DNA of 64,000 nucleotides from Sapria himalayana (lineage: Eukaryota > Streptophyta > Magnoliopsida > Malpighiales > Rafflesiaceae): NCBI GenBank assembly GCA_029783825.1, contig JAREIK010000353.1, positions 307,676 through 371,675 on the forward strand. The letters run 5' to 3'. The translations under genes and the position numbers were made by a program. The stretch's first letter is position 1, and every line of letters starts with the position of its first letter. Under the pieces are notes generated by a model, which ran no database searches, was not told the origin of the DNA, and worked only from the letters and a program-made list of their open reading frames with translations. Shown here in pieces: positions 35,500 through 46,484 of the stretch.

Positions 35500-37880
35500 A
35501 TGTTGATGAGTCGAAGATATGAGATTGAGTTAAATCCTATTGACCTAGACATTAAAAAAATCTAAAAGAATCCTTGCTAAAAAAGAGCTGACAAGGATAT
35601 TATAGTGGATACCAAAAATAACATAGAGACCCAAAAAGGTGATGGGCAAGCTACTCAATAGCCCATCCATTACTATACTTTGGAGAATTATTGGAGGCCC
35701 ATAGAAATTGATAGTTATTATAAGATTACTTGTTATAAATTGAAACTAATTATTTTGAGTTGAAGTCAATTCTAATTATTATGGTTTATCAGCACCAATA
35801 TAGTGGAAGAGCATCAAAAGGTCTTAATGGACATGTCACACTATTTTTACAGCAATGCAACACTATAAAGATGAATGAAGTTGGTTCGGATATAATAAGA
35901 TTAATATTATTTCTATTTTCATTAAGTGGTAAAGCACGAAGATGATTCCAATGTATACAATGGGACTCAATTGAGAGTTGTGATGAATTTGTAAAGATTT
36001 TTCTCACTAAAATCTTGCAACCACAAATTATTTTTCAACTTTAGAGCAAGATAAGTCAATTCCAAAAAGATGAGCATGAAAACATATATGATGTCTGAGA
36101 ATATTTTAAAGAGTTGTTATAAGAGATATCCTCAATGTAATTTAGAGTTGTGGTTCCAAGCTCAAACCTTCTACCAAGGCTTAAACTATATGATGAGGTG
36201 TATGGTTGTTGCACCCGCCAGAAGTTCAATTATGAATAAATTATTGGAGGAGACAAATTCTTTGTTTGAAACAAAGATAGAAACCCTATTGAGGAAGTTG
36301 GATACCCAAGAAAAAAAAGAAAAAAAATGTCAAGGGAGACAACTGCTTTAAAACCATATTAATAGGTGGAACAATAGCTCATTTATCAAATAGAAGAGAT
36401 AAACTACACGAACAAAGTGTACATATTTTGACCTAGTAATAATATCCCAATGTATTATGATCTGAATATGAGAAAATACAAAAATAATTTATACGAAAAC
36501 TATGAGAGTATATTGTAGCATATTGGGGAATCCCCATAGAATATGAGGAATAATGTGGTAAACCACATGAATCAAGAAAACTTCAATTTTAATTGCTAAC
36601 TATCATCGTGAAGGGAAGAAAAGCCAATTATGAATGATGATGTGCAAATCATTATAGTAGAATTTTAAAAGAAAAATAATGACCAAGATAATAAAATGAG
36701 GATACTTAAAGCTAAGATGAATGAGACTAATTCAATGATGAGGAATACTAATCATCATGATAATCAATTAGAATTATCAATAAATGTAAGAGGATCGAAT
36801 GAATTGCCAACATAAAGGTAAATCTAAGAAACTATTCTTCAATATCGTTTAGAAGTGGGAAGGAGTTGTAAATACAATCTAGACAAAATTATTCTGGACA
36901 ATTTGGGGATAAAAATACTCTGACTTTTCTAAGAGCTATGCCTCTAAAGGTACAAGATGACTTTGAACAAGATAATTCTAGAATTTTTAGGGATAAAAAA
37001 ACCATGACTTCCTAAAAAATGAAGCTCAACTTGAAATCATCCAAGAAGTTACAATCCCAATTGAAGAAGACCAGAGACATAATAACTATGAAGTCTTGGC
37101 ACAAACCAAAGTTATGACTCCCAAAGAATGGCAAAACTGAGTTTCACCTGAAGAGGAGAAAAAATGAGATGAATTAGAAGGGCGAATGAAACCAAAGTTG
37201 TAACTTCCAAAGAATGACAAAATTAGGTATCTAATGAATCTTTCATTTCTATAATAATTTAGGAAGAGGAAATTAGAAGAACATTTCTAAAAGATTTTGA
37301 ATATATTTAGGGAATTCGAAGTAAATATACAATTTACCAAAACTCTAACTTAAATGCCAAATTATATCAACTTAATAAAATATATAATTAGCAAGAAGTT
37401 AGAATCATGTGGAACTATATTCATAATCAAGAAATATAATGCCATTATTCAAATAAAGCTACCTAAGAAATTGAAAGATCATAGAAATTTTACCATACAC
37501 TGAAATATTGGAGATCATACATTTACGAATACATTGTATGATTTTGGATCAATTTTCAACTTGACATCTCTTTCTATTGCACAAAGATAAGTCAGGATAA
37601 AATTACTCTTAACTTCTTTATCACTCCAAATGGTAGATTGGACAATCAAGTGGTCGAATGATATAATTGAAGATGTATTGGTAAATATTTTTATTTTTCT
37701 AGTGAACTTTCTTCTTTTGATATATAAGAAGATCAATACGTATCATTAACTTTGAGATATTCATTTTTAGTCATGGAACAAACTCTCATCGATGTTTAGA
37801 ATGAGTTCACTCTCTACATCGATGATGAACAGATTAAGTTTAATTTTTATAATGATTTATGAGGCCTAGATGACTATAAA
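35500..37880 (+). pseudogene. Ty3/gypsy gag-protease remnant, plus strand (Athila/Tat-like)
   Basis: It starts with an in-frame M-L-M cluster (35500) and MSRRYEIELNPIDLDI. The gag domain at 35760-35945 contains HVTLFLQQCNTIKMNEVGSD and IIRLILFLFSLSGKARR, the usual N-x-F-L-E-I-C-D-T-I-K...L-R-L-F-P-F-S-L-x-x-K-A-x-x-W pattern. Further gag sequence follows (SSIMNKLLEETNSLFE, near 36230). The protease region has LPKKLKDHRNFTIH (37459-37500) and a degraded active site (YDFGSIFNL in place of C-D-L-G-A-S-I-N-L), then QTLIDV...FTLYIDDEQIKFN. RT, RNase H and integrase are not seen. Many stops; inactive. Confidence 0.8.
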
Positions 37881-38483
37881 ATAGGATATCATAGGATTGA
37901 CAATCTACTTCATACTATCGTGTAATAAAAAGTAAATTTCTGGTAGGACTTTGTAGCCTTTTGACTATTGGCTAGATGAAGATGAAATAAATAGACTAAA
38001 AGAACTTTGGAATTATGAAAGAAACAAATATTATGATATTTTGTTTAATTGTGGATATAAGTATTTATTATATCACACATACAACAAAAAAATTATTGAG
38101 TTTCTTCCCAAGCAATGTAACATTTAATATTCATAGCTACATCATCAAAACTTTTTTTCACCATCAAAGATCTTTGATATCCATGTTATCTTCTTAGTAT
38201 ATTATTTTATATCTTTCTTATTATTATTTTTTCAATCTTGCTTTAGTATACTTGTTTCTTGGGTATTTTATATCCCCAAAGTTTTTGATGTTCATGTTAT
38301 CTTCTCAGTAAGTTTTTGATGGACTAATTTATTCTATATCCCCAAAGTTTATATTAAGCATAATTAAAACTTTGTCTTCAAGCTTTCTTTGATTGTATTC
38401 ATTTTGTAATACCAAGGTCAAGGTATTGTGCACAAAAATGGTCTTGTCTTTAAATTTGCTCCTCCATGATTTATATCTCAACC
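37881..38483. other. No gene recognised
   Basis: AT-rich. TATATCCCCAAAGTTT occurs at 38269 and again at 38336, within a local duplication that also shares GTTATCTTCT. The stretch separates the plus-strand gypsy remnant from the small hAT element. Confidence 0.4.
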
Positions 38484-39099
38484 TAGAGGAGTCAAATGGG
38501 TCGTGCCGTGCCAGGCACGGCAGGACTCAATTTCGGTCAGCTTAGCACGACCCACCGGCCTGAGTCTGACCAGATTTGGACTGGTTCGTGCTAAGTTGTG
38601 CTAGGTATTGTTTAGTTAGGCTAGTTTAGGCCTAATTTTTCCATCTTATGGAAGGGTGCCACGTGTTGCACATCCACATGGGCTAGGACCTTCCCACACA
38701 GACATTGTCAACCAAATAAGTGGCGGTAATTAAAAAAAAAACCCACCACGTGTAAAAAGTGAGGAGGTTTTTATTAATTAAAAAATTAATTTTTTTTTAA
38801 AATAAAAGTGGGTGGGTCATGCACGGTCCAATTGGAACGAGCCTAAGACCATGCCCGAATTCTAGGGCATGATACTCGACTGTGCCATTGAACCGTGCCT
38901 TTGGGCCAGACAGTTGGGTCATGCCTGGCCCGGCATGAGGCACGACATCCCCTAGCCCAGCACAACATGAGCTGTGTTTCAAGCCAGCATGGAATAGGTC
39001 CAAGCATGGTTCTGGTCAGTGCCATTCCAAGCCAAACACGACTCAGTCAGGCCATGCCTCGGGCTAGACCCGGGCTACCCGAACCACTCAACACCTCTA
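38484..39099. mobile_element. Non-autonomous hAT element (616 bp)
   Basis: The left tip is TAGAGGAGTCAAATGGGTC and the right tip CGAACCACTCAACACCTCTA. The flanks TCTCAACC (38476-38483) and TCTCAACT (39100-39107) match at 7 of 8. GC-rich ends enclose an AT-rich middle. Open frames inside it on both strands are by-products of composition. Confidence 0.88.
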
Positions 39100-39589
39100 T
39101 CTCAACTTTGTTTTTCTTTATTATTGTCTCAGCTTTTTTAAAGCTGTTAACATAAGACTCCTTAGAGTCCACGACTTTGAAAAATATTATGACCTCATAG
39201 TAGTTATCTTCCATTATTTTCAGATTTTTATAGCTCCAAAATCATTTTTCATCTTCATACTCCTTGTATCATTTTCATCGCTATCATAGCTTCAAAATTG
39301 TTCATCTATTTTAAATTTTTTGTTTTTATCTGACCAACAGTCTTACAACAAATTATTTCTAGTAAAAATTCACTTTTTGTTATATTACGATACGAAAGAG
39401 ATTATAGATTCTTCAACACATAGTGTCATCATCATCTGGAAAGCGTGGAGCGAGGCCTTTCACGGTTAGCTTTCAACTCCATTCTGTTGTAGTGGCATTA
39501 GGTGTTTGTTGCTTGCAGAGATAACAAAAAATCTGACATTCAATATTCCAGAAGGGAACCCACCTTTGAAGTGAAATTCCCAGTTGTTT
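39100..39589. other. No gene recognised
   Basis: AT-rich at first. The segment 39420-39589 has a more balanced, gene-like composition but no open frame or motif I can name. Confidence 0.3.
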
Positions 39590-41800
39590 TTGGCCATATT
39601 CCAAAGCTGCGAGACCAATGAGGAATTCTGTCCCATGGTCAAAAAAAATCATCCCAATATTAATAGTATATAGTTATTTCCTCCATATCCAATACAAGGA
39701 AATTTATTAAAAGAATAAATATACCCACCTTGAGCAATATGTCTTCAATGATTCCATCAGGTGATTGATAGTCTGATCTATTATTTTGAATGAGATAGAT
39801 GCTGAAATAATTTTATTGATGTTCAATTTTTATACAATTGACAAGTGCATCGAGTTAACACTTGATCATAACTCACACAATATCTTCAAAAATGTATTAT
39901 TTCCAATAGTGTAATAATTAATAAAGCTTATGGGTACTTCAATTTCTTTTAAAGTTTCTTTAGAATGATCACACTATACTTTTCAATTATATTCATAGTT
40001 TATTATGTTTCCAATTTCCTCTTACTAATATATATTTTATAAATTTAACGTAGTTTATCATCTGGGCTAAAGCTTTGCTAAATGATATGTTCACTTTGAA
40101 TTTCTAGAATATATTAAGAAAAATTTTGAAGTATTCATCCAAATTTCTCTTCCTAAATTATTGAGAAAATAAAGATTTCTAAGAAACTTATCTTTAGTTA
40201 ATTCCGATCTATTATTTTTTTCTCCATAACTTTGGGTAAGTTTCATTCGCTCATCTATTTCTTTTTTTCTTATCTTCTAATGAAACTAGGGTTGACACTT
40301 CGTTTAGGATTGTGGTCTTATTAGGTCTTATGATATTATATTTATCATAGATTTAGTTCTTTTCATTTGGTGTCATGATTTCTTATAGAATTTTAGGCTA
40401 AGCTATGATTTTTAAGAAAGTTGCAGTCTTGTAAACTTTAGCAAAATACCTTTATAGCTTTGAAGCCATGACTCTTAAAAAAGTTACAATACTATCATCC
40501 CCAAAAGTTCTAGAATCCTTTTGTTTAGAATGCCTTAATAGTTCCTTCCTACTTCTAAGTAATATTGAAGAGTAATTCTTTTGTTTTAATTTTGTATCAT
40601 TTGGTAGTTTGTTTACTCATCTCTCCTTCATTGATAATACTAATTGCCTGAGAGGATACTAGTCTCTATATTTATCATCATCAAACTTATTTTATTCATT
40701 CTCACTTCAAATACCCATCTATTTGACTTGTATTTGATTCTTTTTTTTTTTTCAATTCTGTAAGGATAATTTGCATACAATCTTCCAAACATGGCTTTCT
40801 TCTCTTCGTGATGATTAACAATTAAAACTTGAACCTCCTTGATTAGTTTAGCTCATCATATTATTCTTGATATTTTTAAAGGATTGCTCGAGATGCTACA
40901 ACCCATTCCCATAACAAGATATGGAAAATTTTCATGATTTCTCATGTTTGGATGTTAATGTGTTGGGATATTATTATTAGGTCAATACATTTACCTTTTG
41001 CATTGCATTTGGCTGACTTCTTTCATTTGATAAATGGGATACAAATCCATTGATTCATATAAATGTCAAATGATAATCTTCCATAATATCCTTCTCTTTT
41101 CTTCTTGGGTATCAAGTTATCTTAAAAGAACTTTCAACTTCATTTTAATGGTGGTAAATGGATCTAACTCTAATATTTTGGTCCGTGTTCTCCCAAACGA
41201 ATGATCCATCAGAGTTAGATATTTATTTTTATTTGGCTCCTCAAATAAGTGATATGTCTCCTCCAATGATTTATTCAATATTGTTCCTCCAATAGCCGCA
41301 TCAAATATGCACATTGTCATATAGTTTAACCTATTGTAGAAGGTTTGAACTTAGAATCATAACTCAAATTTATGTTAAAGATATCTTTTAAACTCTTTAA
41401 AATATTCCTAAGTGTCATATAGATTCTCATACTTATCTTGCTAAATTTAACTTATCTCGTTCAATAATTGAGATATAATTTGAGGTAAAAAAAATTAAAT
41501 GAGAAATGCTCTCACTAATTCATCATAGCTATCAATGGAGCCTCATGGTAAAATCAACTCTGTCTAACCATTTAATGAAAATGAAAATAAGTACAACTTT
41601 ATTACATTAGGGCCAACTCCATTCTTTTTTATAATATTGAATAGCTCCAAAAATATTACGACATGACTATTAGAGTTTTCCGATGCCCTTCCGCTATTGT
41701 ACGAGTGTTGCTGGATCATAACTATAAGAATCAACTTTAACTCAAAGTAATTAATTTTAACTAGTTGCAAGTGAATTTTAATATAATTATCCATCACCAC
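39590..41800 (-). pseudogene. Ty3/gypsy gag-protease remnant, minus strand
   Basis: This is the same gag-protease segment as 35500-37880, on the opposite strand. The frame 41800-41564 reads MIQQHSYNSGRASENSNSHV, then FLELFNIIKKNGVGPNVIKL and YLFSFSLNG. 41320-41117 contains AAIGGTILNKSLEETYHLFE. The protease lies near 39700 and reads PDGIIEDILLKVGIFI and NFLVLDMEE, the counterpart of P-x-G-I-I-E-D-V-L-V-K-V...V-L-D-M-E-E-D. With the plus-strand copy it forms a tail-to-tail pair. It breaks off at about 41810, where an old hAT fragment begins. Confidence 0.78.
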
Positions 41801-42217
41801 TAGCCTCTAATAATAATAAGAAATGATGTAGTGTCTATGATGTCTAATATCTAGATTAGTCATGATGATGCATCTTCATGATGTCTCTGCCATAGAGGTG
41901 TCAAACGGGCCGGGCCGGCCCGGCCCAGCACGAGGCACGGCACGGTTCGGCCGTGCCTGGGCCGGCCCGGCACGTTCAAAAACCGTGCCCGGGCCCGTGC
42001 CTTGCCCGGGCGAAGCAAGGCACGTTTCGTGCCGTGCCTGGCCCGGCACGGCTCGTGCCTAGGCACGGCACGCCGGCACGGGTCCATCCAGTGCCGGTCC
42101 CGCAGGCACGCGTGGCACTGGCGGCGTGCCACGTGTGCCGTGGCGTGAGTCGCGACTCACGGTCACGAGTCACGACTCACTGAGTCGTGACTCGACCCAT
42201 CAGGGCCCCCCCCGGTA

Positions 42218-42263
42218 AAAAGACCGCGGGTCGGGTCCAAACAGACCCGACCCGCGGTCTTTT
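42218..42263. repeat. Perfect 20-bp hairpin in the hAT 5' subterminal region
   Basis: The arms AAAAGACCGCGGGTCGGGTC (42218-42237) and GACCCGACCCGCGGTCTTTT (42244-42263) are fully complementary, with a 6-base loop. A shortened form occurs in the small element at 57309 and a decayed form in H2 (9480-9520). Confidence 0.92.
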
Positions 42264-42789
42264 CTGCCGAAAACCGAGAAAATCGAAATATCTAACGGGA
42301 AAAAAAAAATTTTTCAAACTTTGAGCGATTTTCAGCCCTTGGATTCGACTCCAACGGCTAGGGGGCAGAATCCGACGGTCCTCGTGATTCTGCCCCTTAA
42401 ATATAATAAAAAAATTCAAAAAAATAATAAAAAAATAATAAAAAAATAATTTTTTTTAAAAAAAAAACTTTAATTAGCCTATAAAATCTACCCCCCTCCC
42501 TATAAAATTTATGTTTTTCAAAAACATAAATCCTCTCTATATTTTCTCTCTCTCACATAAACCGTGCTTCTCTCTCTCGGCCCTCGTGTTTTTGATTTCG
42601 GCTTGGATTTTCGTGAAACTCAACTTGAGTTTTGAACATCAAAGCTTCCTGCGGTGCATCTTGCACGTGAGTGACTTCATTGCTTTTACCGGATAATATA
42701 ATTTACTTTTTTTTATTTTCTCTCTAAAGCTTCTCTCTCTAGAAAAAAATACGAAAAATAAAAAATAACAAATTCACCTAACACAAATT

Positions 42790-44888
42790 TAAATTTTGAA
42801 AATGAAAATGTTAGTGTTACACAAACGTCTGTGGCTCCTGAAACTTTGGTTTCTCCTGTCATCTCAGCCCAAAGTTCTAAAAAACAAAAAACTAGGAGCA
42901 CTTCTGTAGTTTGGACACATTTTAAAATAATAACACAATTAGATGTTAGGGGTGAGGAACATGAAATGACATAGTGCAAATATTGTATGCGACTTTTAAC
43001 ATGCAAGAGTACATGTGGGACTGGGCACCTAAAGAGGCATGCTGAAATATGCTCCAAAAAACATGGACCGTTAGATCCTAGGCAAACCCAACTTGGCACT
43101 ACATTTTTTGAGACTGGATCGAGTTCAGTCTCAAAGTTTACTCCCTTCGTATACTCCAGCGAGTTGGGTAGGGACGGCATGGCCAGGCTCATCACATTGA
43201 TGAGTCTTCCGATCAGATTTTCGGAAGATCCGAGGGTAGTGCGCATCATGCAGACTTATTTTCAGCCATCCTATCGTAGGATTCCTAGGTCCACATCTAG
43301 GAGTGACATACTAAAGATATATAAGTTAGAAAAATAAAAAATAATTAAGGAATTTTTGGCATTTAGTGGAGTGGTCTCCGTGACGTCCGATATATGAACA
43401 TGTCACGATGATTCTTCTTATGCATGTATCACTAGTCATTATGTCGATTCAAACTGGACAATAAATAAAAAAATATTAGGATTCACAGAGATTCTTCATC
43501 CTCATGATGGCCCGGCCATTTTTGAGTGTATGATGAAAATATTTAGGGAATATAAAATTCAAAATAAAATTTTTAGTGTCACTTTCGATAATGCTGCGAA
43601 TAATGGAGTAGCGATCAATATGTTTGTTAGGAATATTAGAGACGCACCTTTAGGAGAGATATTTCATGTCAGATGCATGTGTCATGTTATTAACCTGATA
43701 GTTCAAGCGGGTATGAAGGTGTGTTCCCCCGCGTTGGAAAATATACGCAATACACTCAAGTATATTCGCACTCCTCGCAGACTACAAGAGTTTGGTAATC
43801 TCTGTTTGTCTGCGAATCTTAAGAAGAAGAAATTCCAATCTGATGTGAGACATCGTTGGAATTACACGTACCTGATGTTGGAATCATGTGTTGGATACGA
43901 ACACGTGATATCCGACTACGTCAATAGTAAGAGTGGCGAACTTATTGTTGACGACACTGACTGGGATTCAGAAATTTCATTTATGAAATTCCTGAAGATA
44001 TTTTATGACACGACGAACATGTGTTCGTCGGTTTATACGCCCACCACTTGCATTGCACTCCGTTGCATATGCAACATTAGTAGCATGTTTAGGATGTATC
44101 GAGCGGACCCGACGCTCAGCCATATGGTTGCAGAGATGGAGACCAAGTACCTGAAGTACTGGTCCACCATTCCATCTCTTTATTGCCTCGCAGCATGCAT
44201 GGACCCTAGGGCTAAGGTGGAAGGGGTTGAAAACACCCTGACTTTCATTTCCTCGTGCATGAACCTGGAAGAGCCACCTCAAGGGTTCATTTACGAGAAG
44301 TTGACAGACCTGTTCACATACTACGATACTAGGTATGGTGGTGGTGGTGTTGAGACTGTGAGTACGGACTCTGATACCTTGTTCGGAGATGACGCTTATT
44401 CCATTAACCTAGCGAGGGGGAAACGTAGGGGTGGACCTTCACATAGGAGCGAGCTGTCTCGGTACTTAGATACCGATTACTGCTCAATCCTATCACCTTC
44501 TGACAATAAGAATCTTGATTTATTACAGTGGTGGAAATCATATGAGTCCGCCTATCCCGTGCTATCTAGGATGGCACGGGATCTACTGACTCCTCCGGTG
44601 TCGAGCGTAGCATCGGAGTCTGCTTTTTCTGTTGCAGTCAACGTGATTTCGGATAGGAGATCGAGATTACGTCCAGATATGGTCGAGGCTTTGGTATGTT
44701 TGAAGGATTGGGAGGAATCGAAATTTAGCATCAGTGATCGTGCTGAAGCTGGGACTATGACAGACACTGCAGTCGCATCCACATCCACTACGATGGCGGA
44801 GGAGCTGATTGCCGATGATGATGACCCATATGATACTAATCTTGATGTTGCGGCTGATGATTCTCATTATATGCCACTTGACGATTGA
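42790..44888 (+). pseudogene. hAT transposase (H4), near-intact but with N-terminal stops
   Basis: This is a BED-finger hAT transposase of the plant RICESLEEPER-like type, expected to bind element ends in the nucleus and catalyse cut-and-paste transposition. The BED region has TSVVWTHFKIITQ and CKYC...GTGHLKRHAEIC with all four metal ligands. The catalytic core has SDI (first Asp), SVTFDNAANNGVAI (second Asp) and RCMCHVINLIVQAGMK. The C-terminal dimerisation domain has LLQWWKSYESAYPVLSRMAR and SVASESAFSVAVNVISDRRS, including the probable catalytic Glu. An acidic tail follows. 43530-44888 is open for 452 codons. Upstream are three stops: TAG just before CKYC (about 42971), TAA at 43335-43337 after KLEK, and TGA in place of Trp after SDI (about 43395). 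No in-frame ATG precedes the BED region, so the first exon may lie farther upstream. Confidence 0.88.
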
Positions 44889-46484
44889 TGCTCATCTGCT
44901 CTTTTTTTTCGATATTTTTTTTTTATTTATACGCTTTGTTTGTACTTTGTATTATACGTTGTGTTGAAGTTGAAACTTATACTTTTTTTTTCGGAGTATT
45001 GGTTTCAAAAGCATGAATGGTAATTTTTATTTGCGTAGTTTAAATTTTTTTTAATTAAAATTTTTACTAACTTAATGTATTTATTTATTAATTTAAGATT
45101 TAAATATTATTTTAAAATTTATTAACTTTAAATCTTAATATTTAATTAATACATTATAATATTAAAATATGCTAAACTTAATTGAAAAAAAAATAAATTT
45201 TCTAATTTTTTTTTACATACTTACATTTAATTTTAAATGTAATATTTTTTACAAAAAATTTTATTTTTTATTTATTACATAAACTTAAATAAAGATAAAC
45301 AGAAACTTAATAAAAAAATGTAAAAAAAAAAAAATTTTTTATAATCTGCCAAGTCAAAGTGCCAAGTGCCAAGCACGGGCCATGCGCCCGGCACGGTAGC
45401 ACGGCGGGGCACGTGAAAAACGGGCCGTGCCGTGCTGGGCCGGCCCGTTTGACACCTCTACTCTGCCATATATGAGTACAAGATGAAAATCTTTAAAGAT
45501 TATGAATTTTAAAATAAAATATTTAACATCACATTTGATAACACATCTAATAATAGAGTAGCAATTAATATATTTGTTATGACCATTAGAGATTAGCCAT
45601 TAGAAAAGATTTCTTTGGTTAGATGCATGTATCACATTATTAACCTAATAGTATAAGTGGAGATGCAGATTATTTCCTCCGTATTAGAAAAAATATGAAA
45701 CTCACTAAAATATTTTTGGATACCTAGAAGAAAATATGAGTTTGATAGTCTCTATTTGTCTGCGAGTCTAAAGAAGAAGAAATTCCAAACATAGTGAGAT
45801 ATTATTAGAATTATACATACTTGATGTTAGAGTCATGTATTGAATATAAACACATGATATCAAACTACATCAATAATAAGAGTGAGAACCTTATTATTGA
45901 TGATAGAGATAAAGATATAAAAATTCTATTTATGTAAATTCTGAAGATTTTTTATGACAAGACAAATATGTATTTTTTTGTTTACACTCCCACCACTTAT
46001 ATGCAATAATAGTGATATGTTTACGAAGTTTAAGGATGACCCTACATTTAGTGACATGTCCATTGAAATGGAAACCAAATACTTAAAATACTAGTTCACC
46101 ATTTTATCTCTTTATTGTCTGGTTATCGGCATGGATCCTAGGTTTAATATGGAAGGGGTAGAAAATATTTTGATATATATATATACACGTACATGAATCA
46201 GGAACACCAACCTGAAGGATTCATTCACAAAAATTGATCGAGTTATTTATAAATAATGACACTAGGTATGATAATAATTGTAATCAAACTCTGACTATGG
46301 ACATGGATATCATATTCAGAACTGATGACTTATCCATTTAGTTAGCAAAAGAGAAATGATAGGATAATCTATTGAATAGGAATGAATTATCTCAGTATAT
46401 AGATACCAATTACTACTCAATCTTTTCAAATAAAAATAATAAAAACCTTGATATATAAAATGATAAAATTCATATAAGTCTATT

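Larger units (their letters stand above)
41893..45460 (+). mobile_element. Full-length hAT transposon H4 (3568 bp), youngest copy
   Basis: Both ends carry the same tip TAGAGGTGTCAAACGGGCC (inverted at the right), perfect over at least 21 bases. CTCTGCCA directly flanks it at 41885-41892 and 45461-45468, a perfect 8-bp duplication. Layout: GC-rich 5' zone with GTGCC/GGGCC words (41893-42180), a perfect hairpin at 42218-42263, a leader with CT tracts (42520-42740) that may hold an intron, transposase, AT-rich spacer, and a short GC-rich 3' zone (45340-45460). The 452-codon open frame and intact ends make it the best reference for the family. Confidence 0.96.
41821..46484 (+). mobile_element. 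Old hAT copy H5, split by H4 and cut by H6
   Basis: The left piece (41821-41892) reads like the family's G-V-V-S-M-T-S-D-I-W-T-S-H region at nucleotide level. The right piece (45461-46484) continues with decayed sequence matching REYKIQNKIF, FDNASNNGVAI and the N-Y-T-Y-L-M-L-E region, down to the W-W-K-S-Y-E segment near 46460. No open frame of note survives. H4 inserted between the pieces and duplicated CTCTGCCA. The copy stops abruptly at 46484, where the minus-strand H6 begins. Neither end of H5 is present. Confidence 0.82.

Noticed and set aside
41860..42183. Arg/Pro/Gly-rich frames at the H4 5' end
   Set aside because: GC-rich hAT subterminal repeats lack AT-rich stop codons. Overlapping frames on both strands show no selection for one.
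42713..43249. A 178-codon minus-strand frame
   Set aside because: It is antisense to the H4 transposase N-terminus, which has clear BED-finger motifs on the plus strand; similar antisense frames appear at the same place in H2 and H6.
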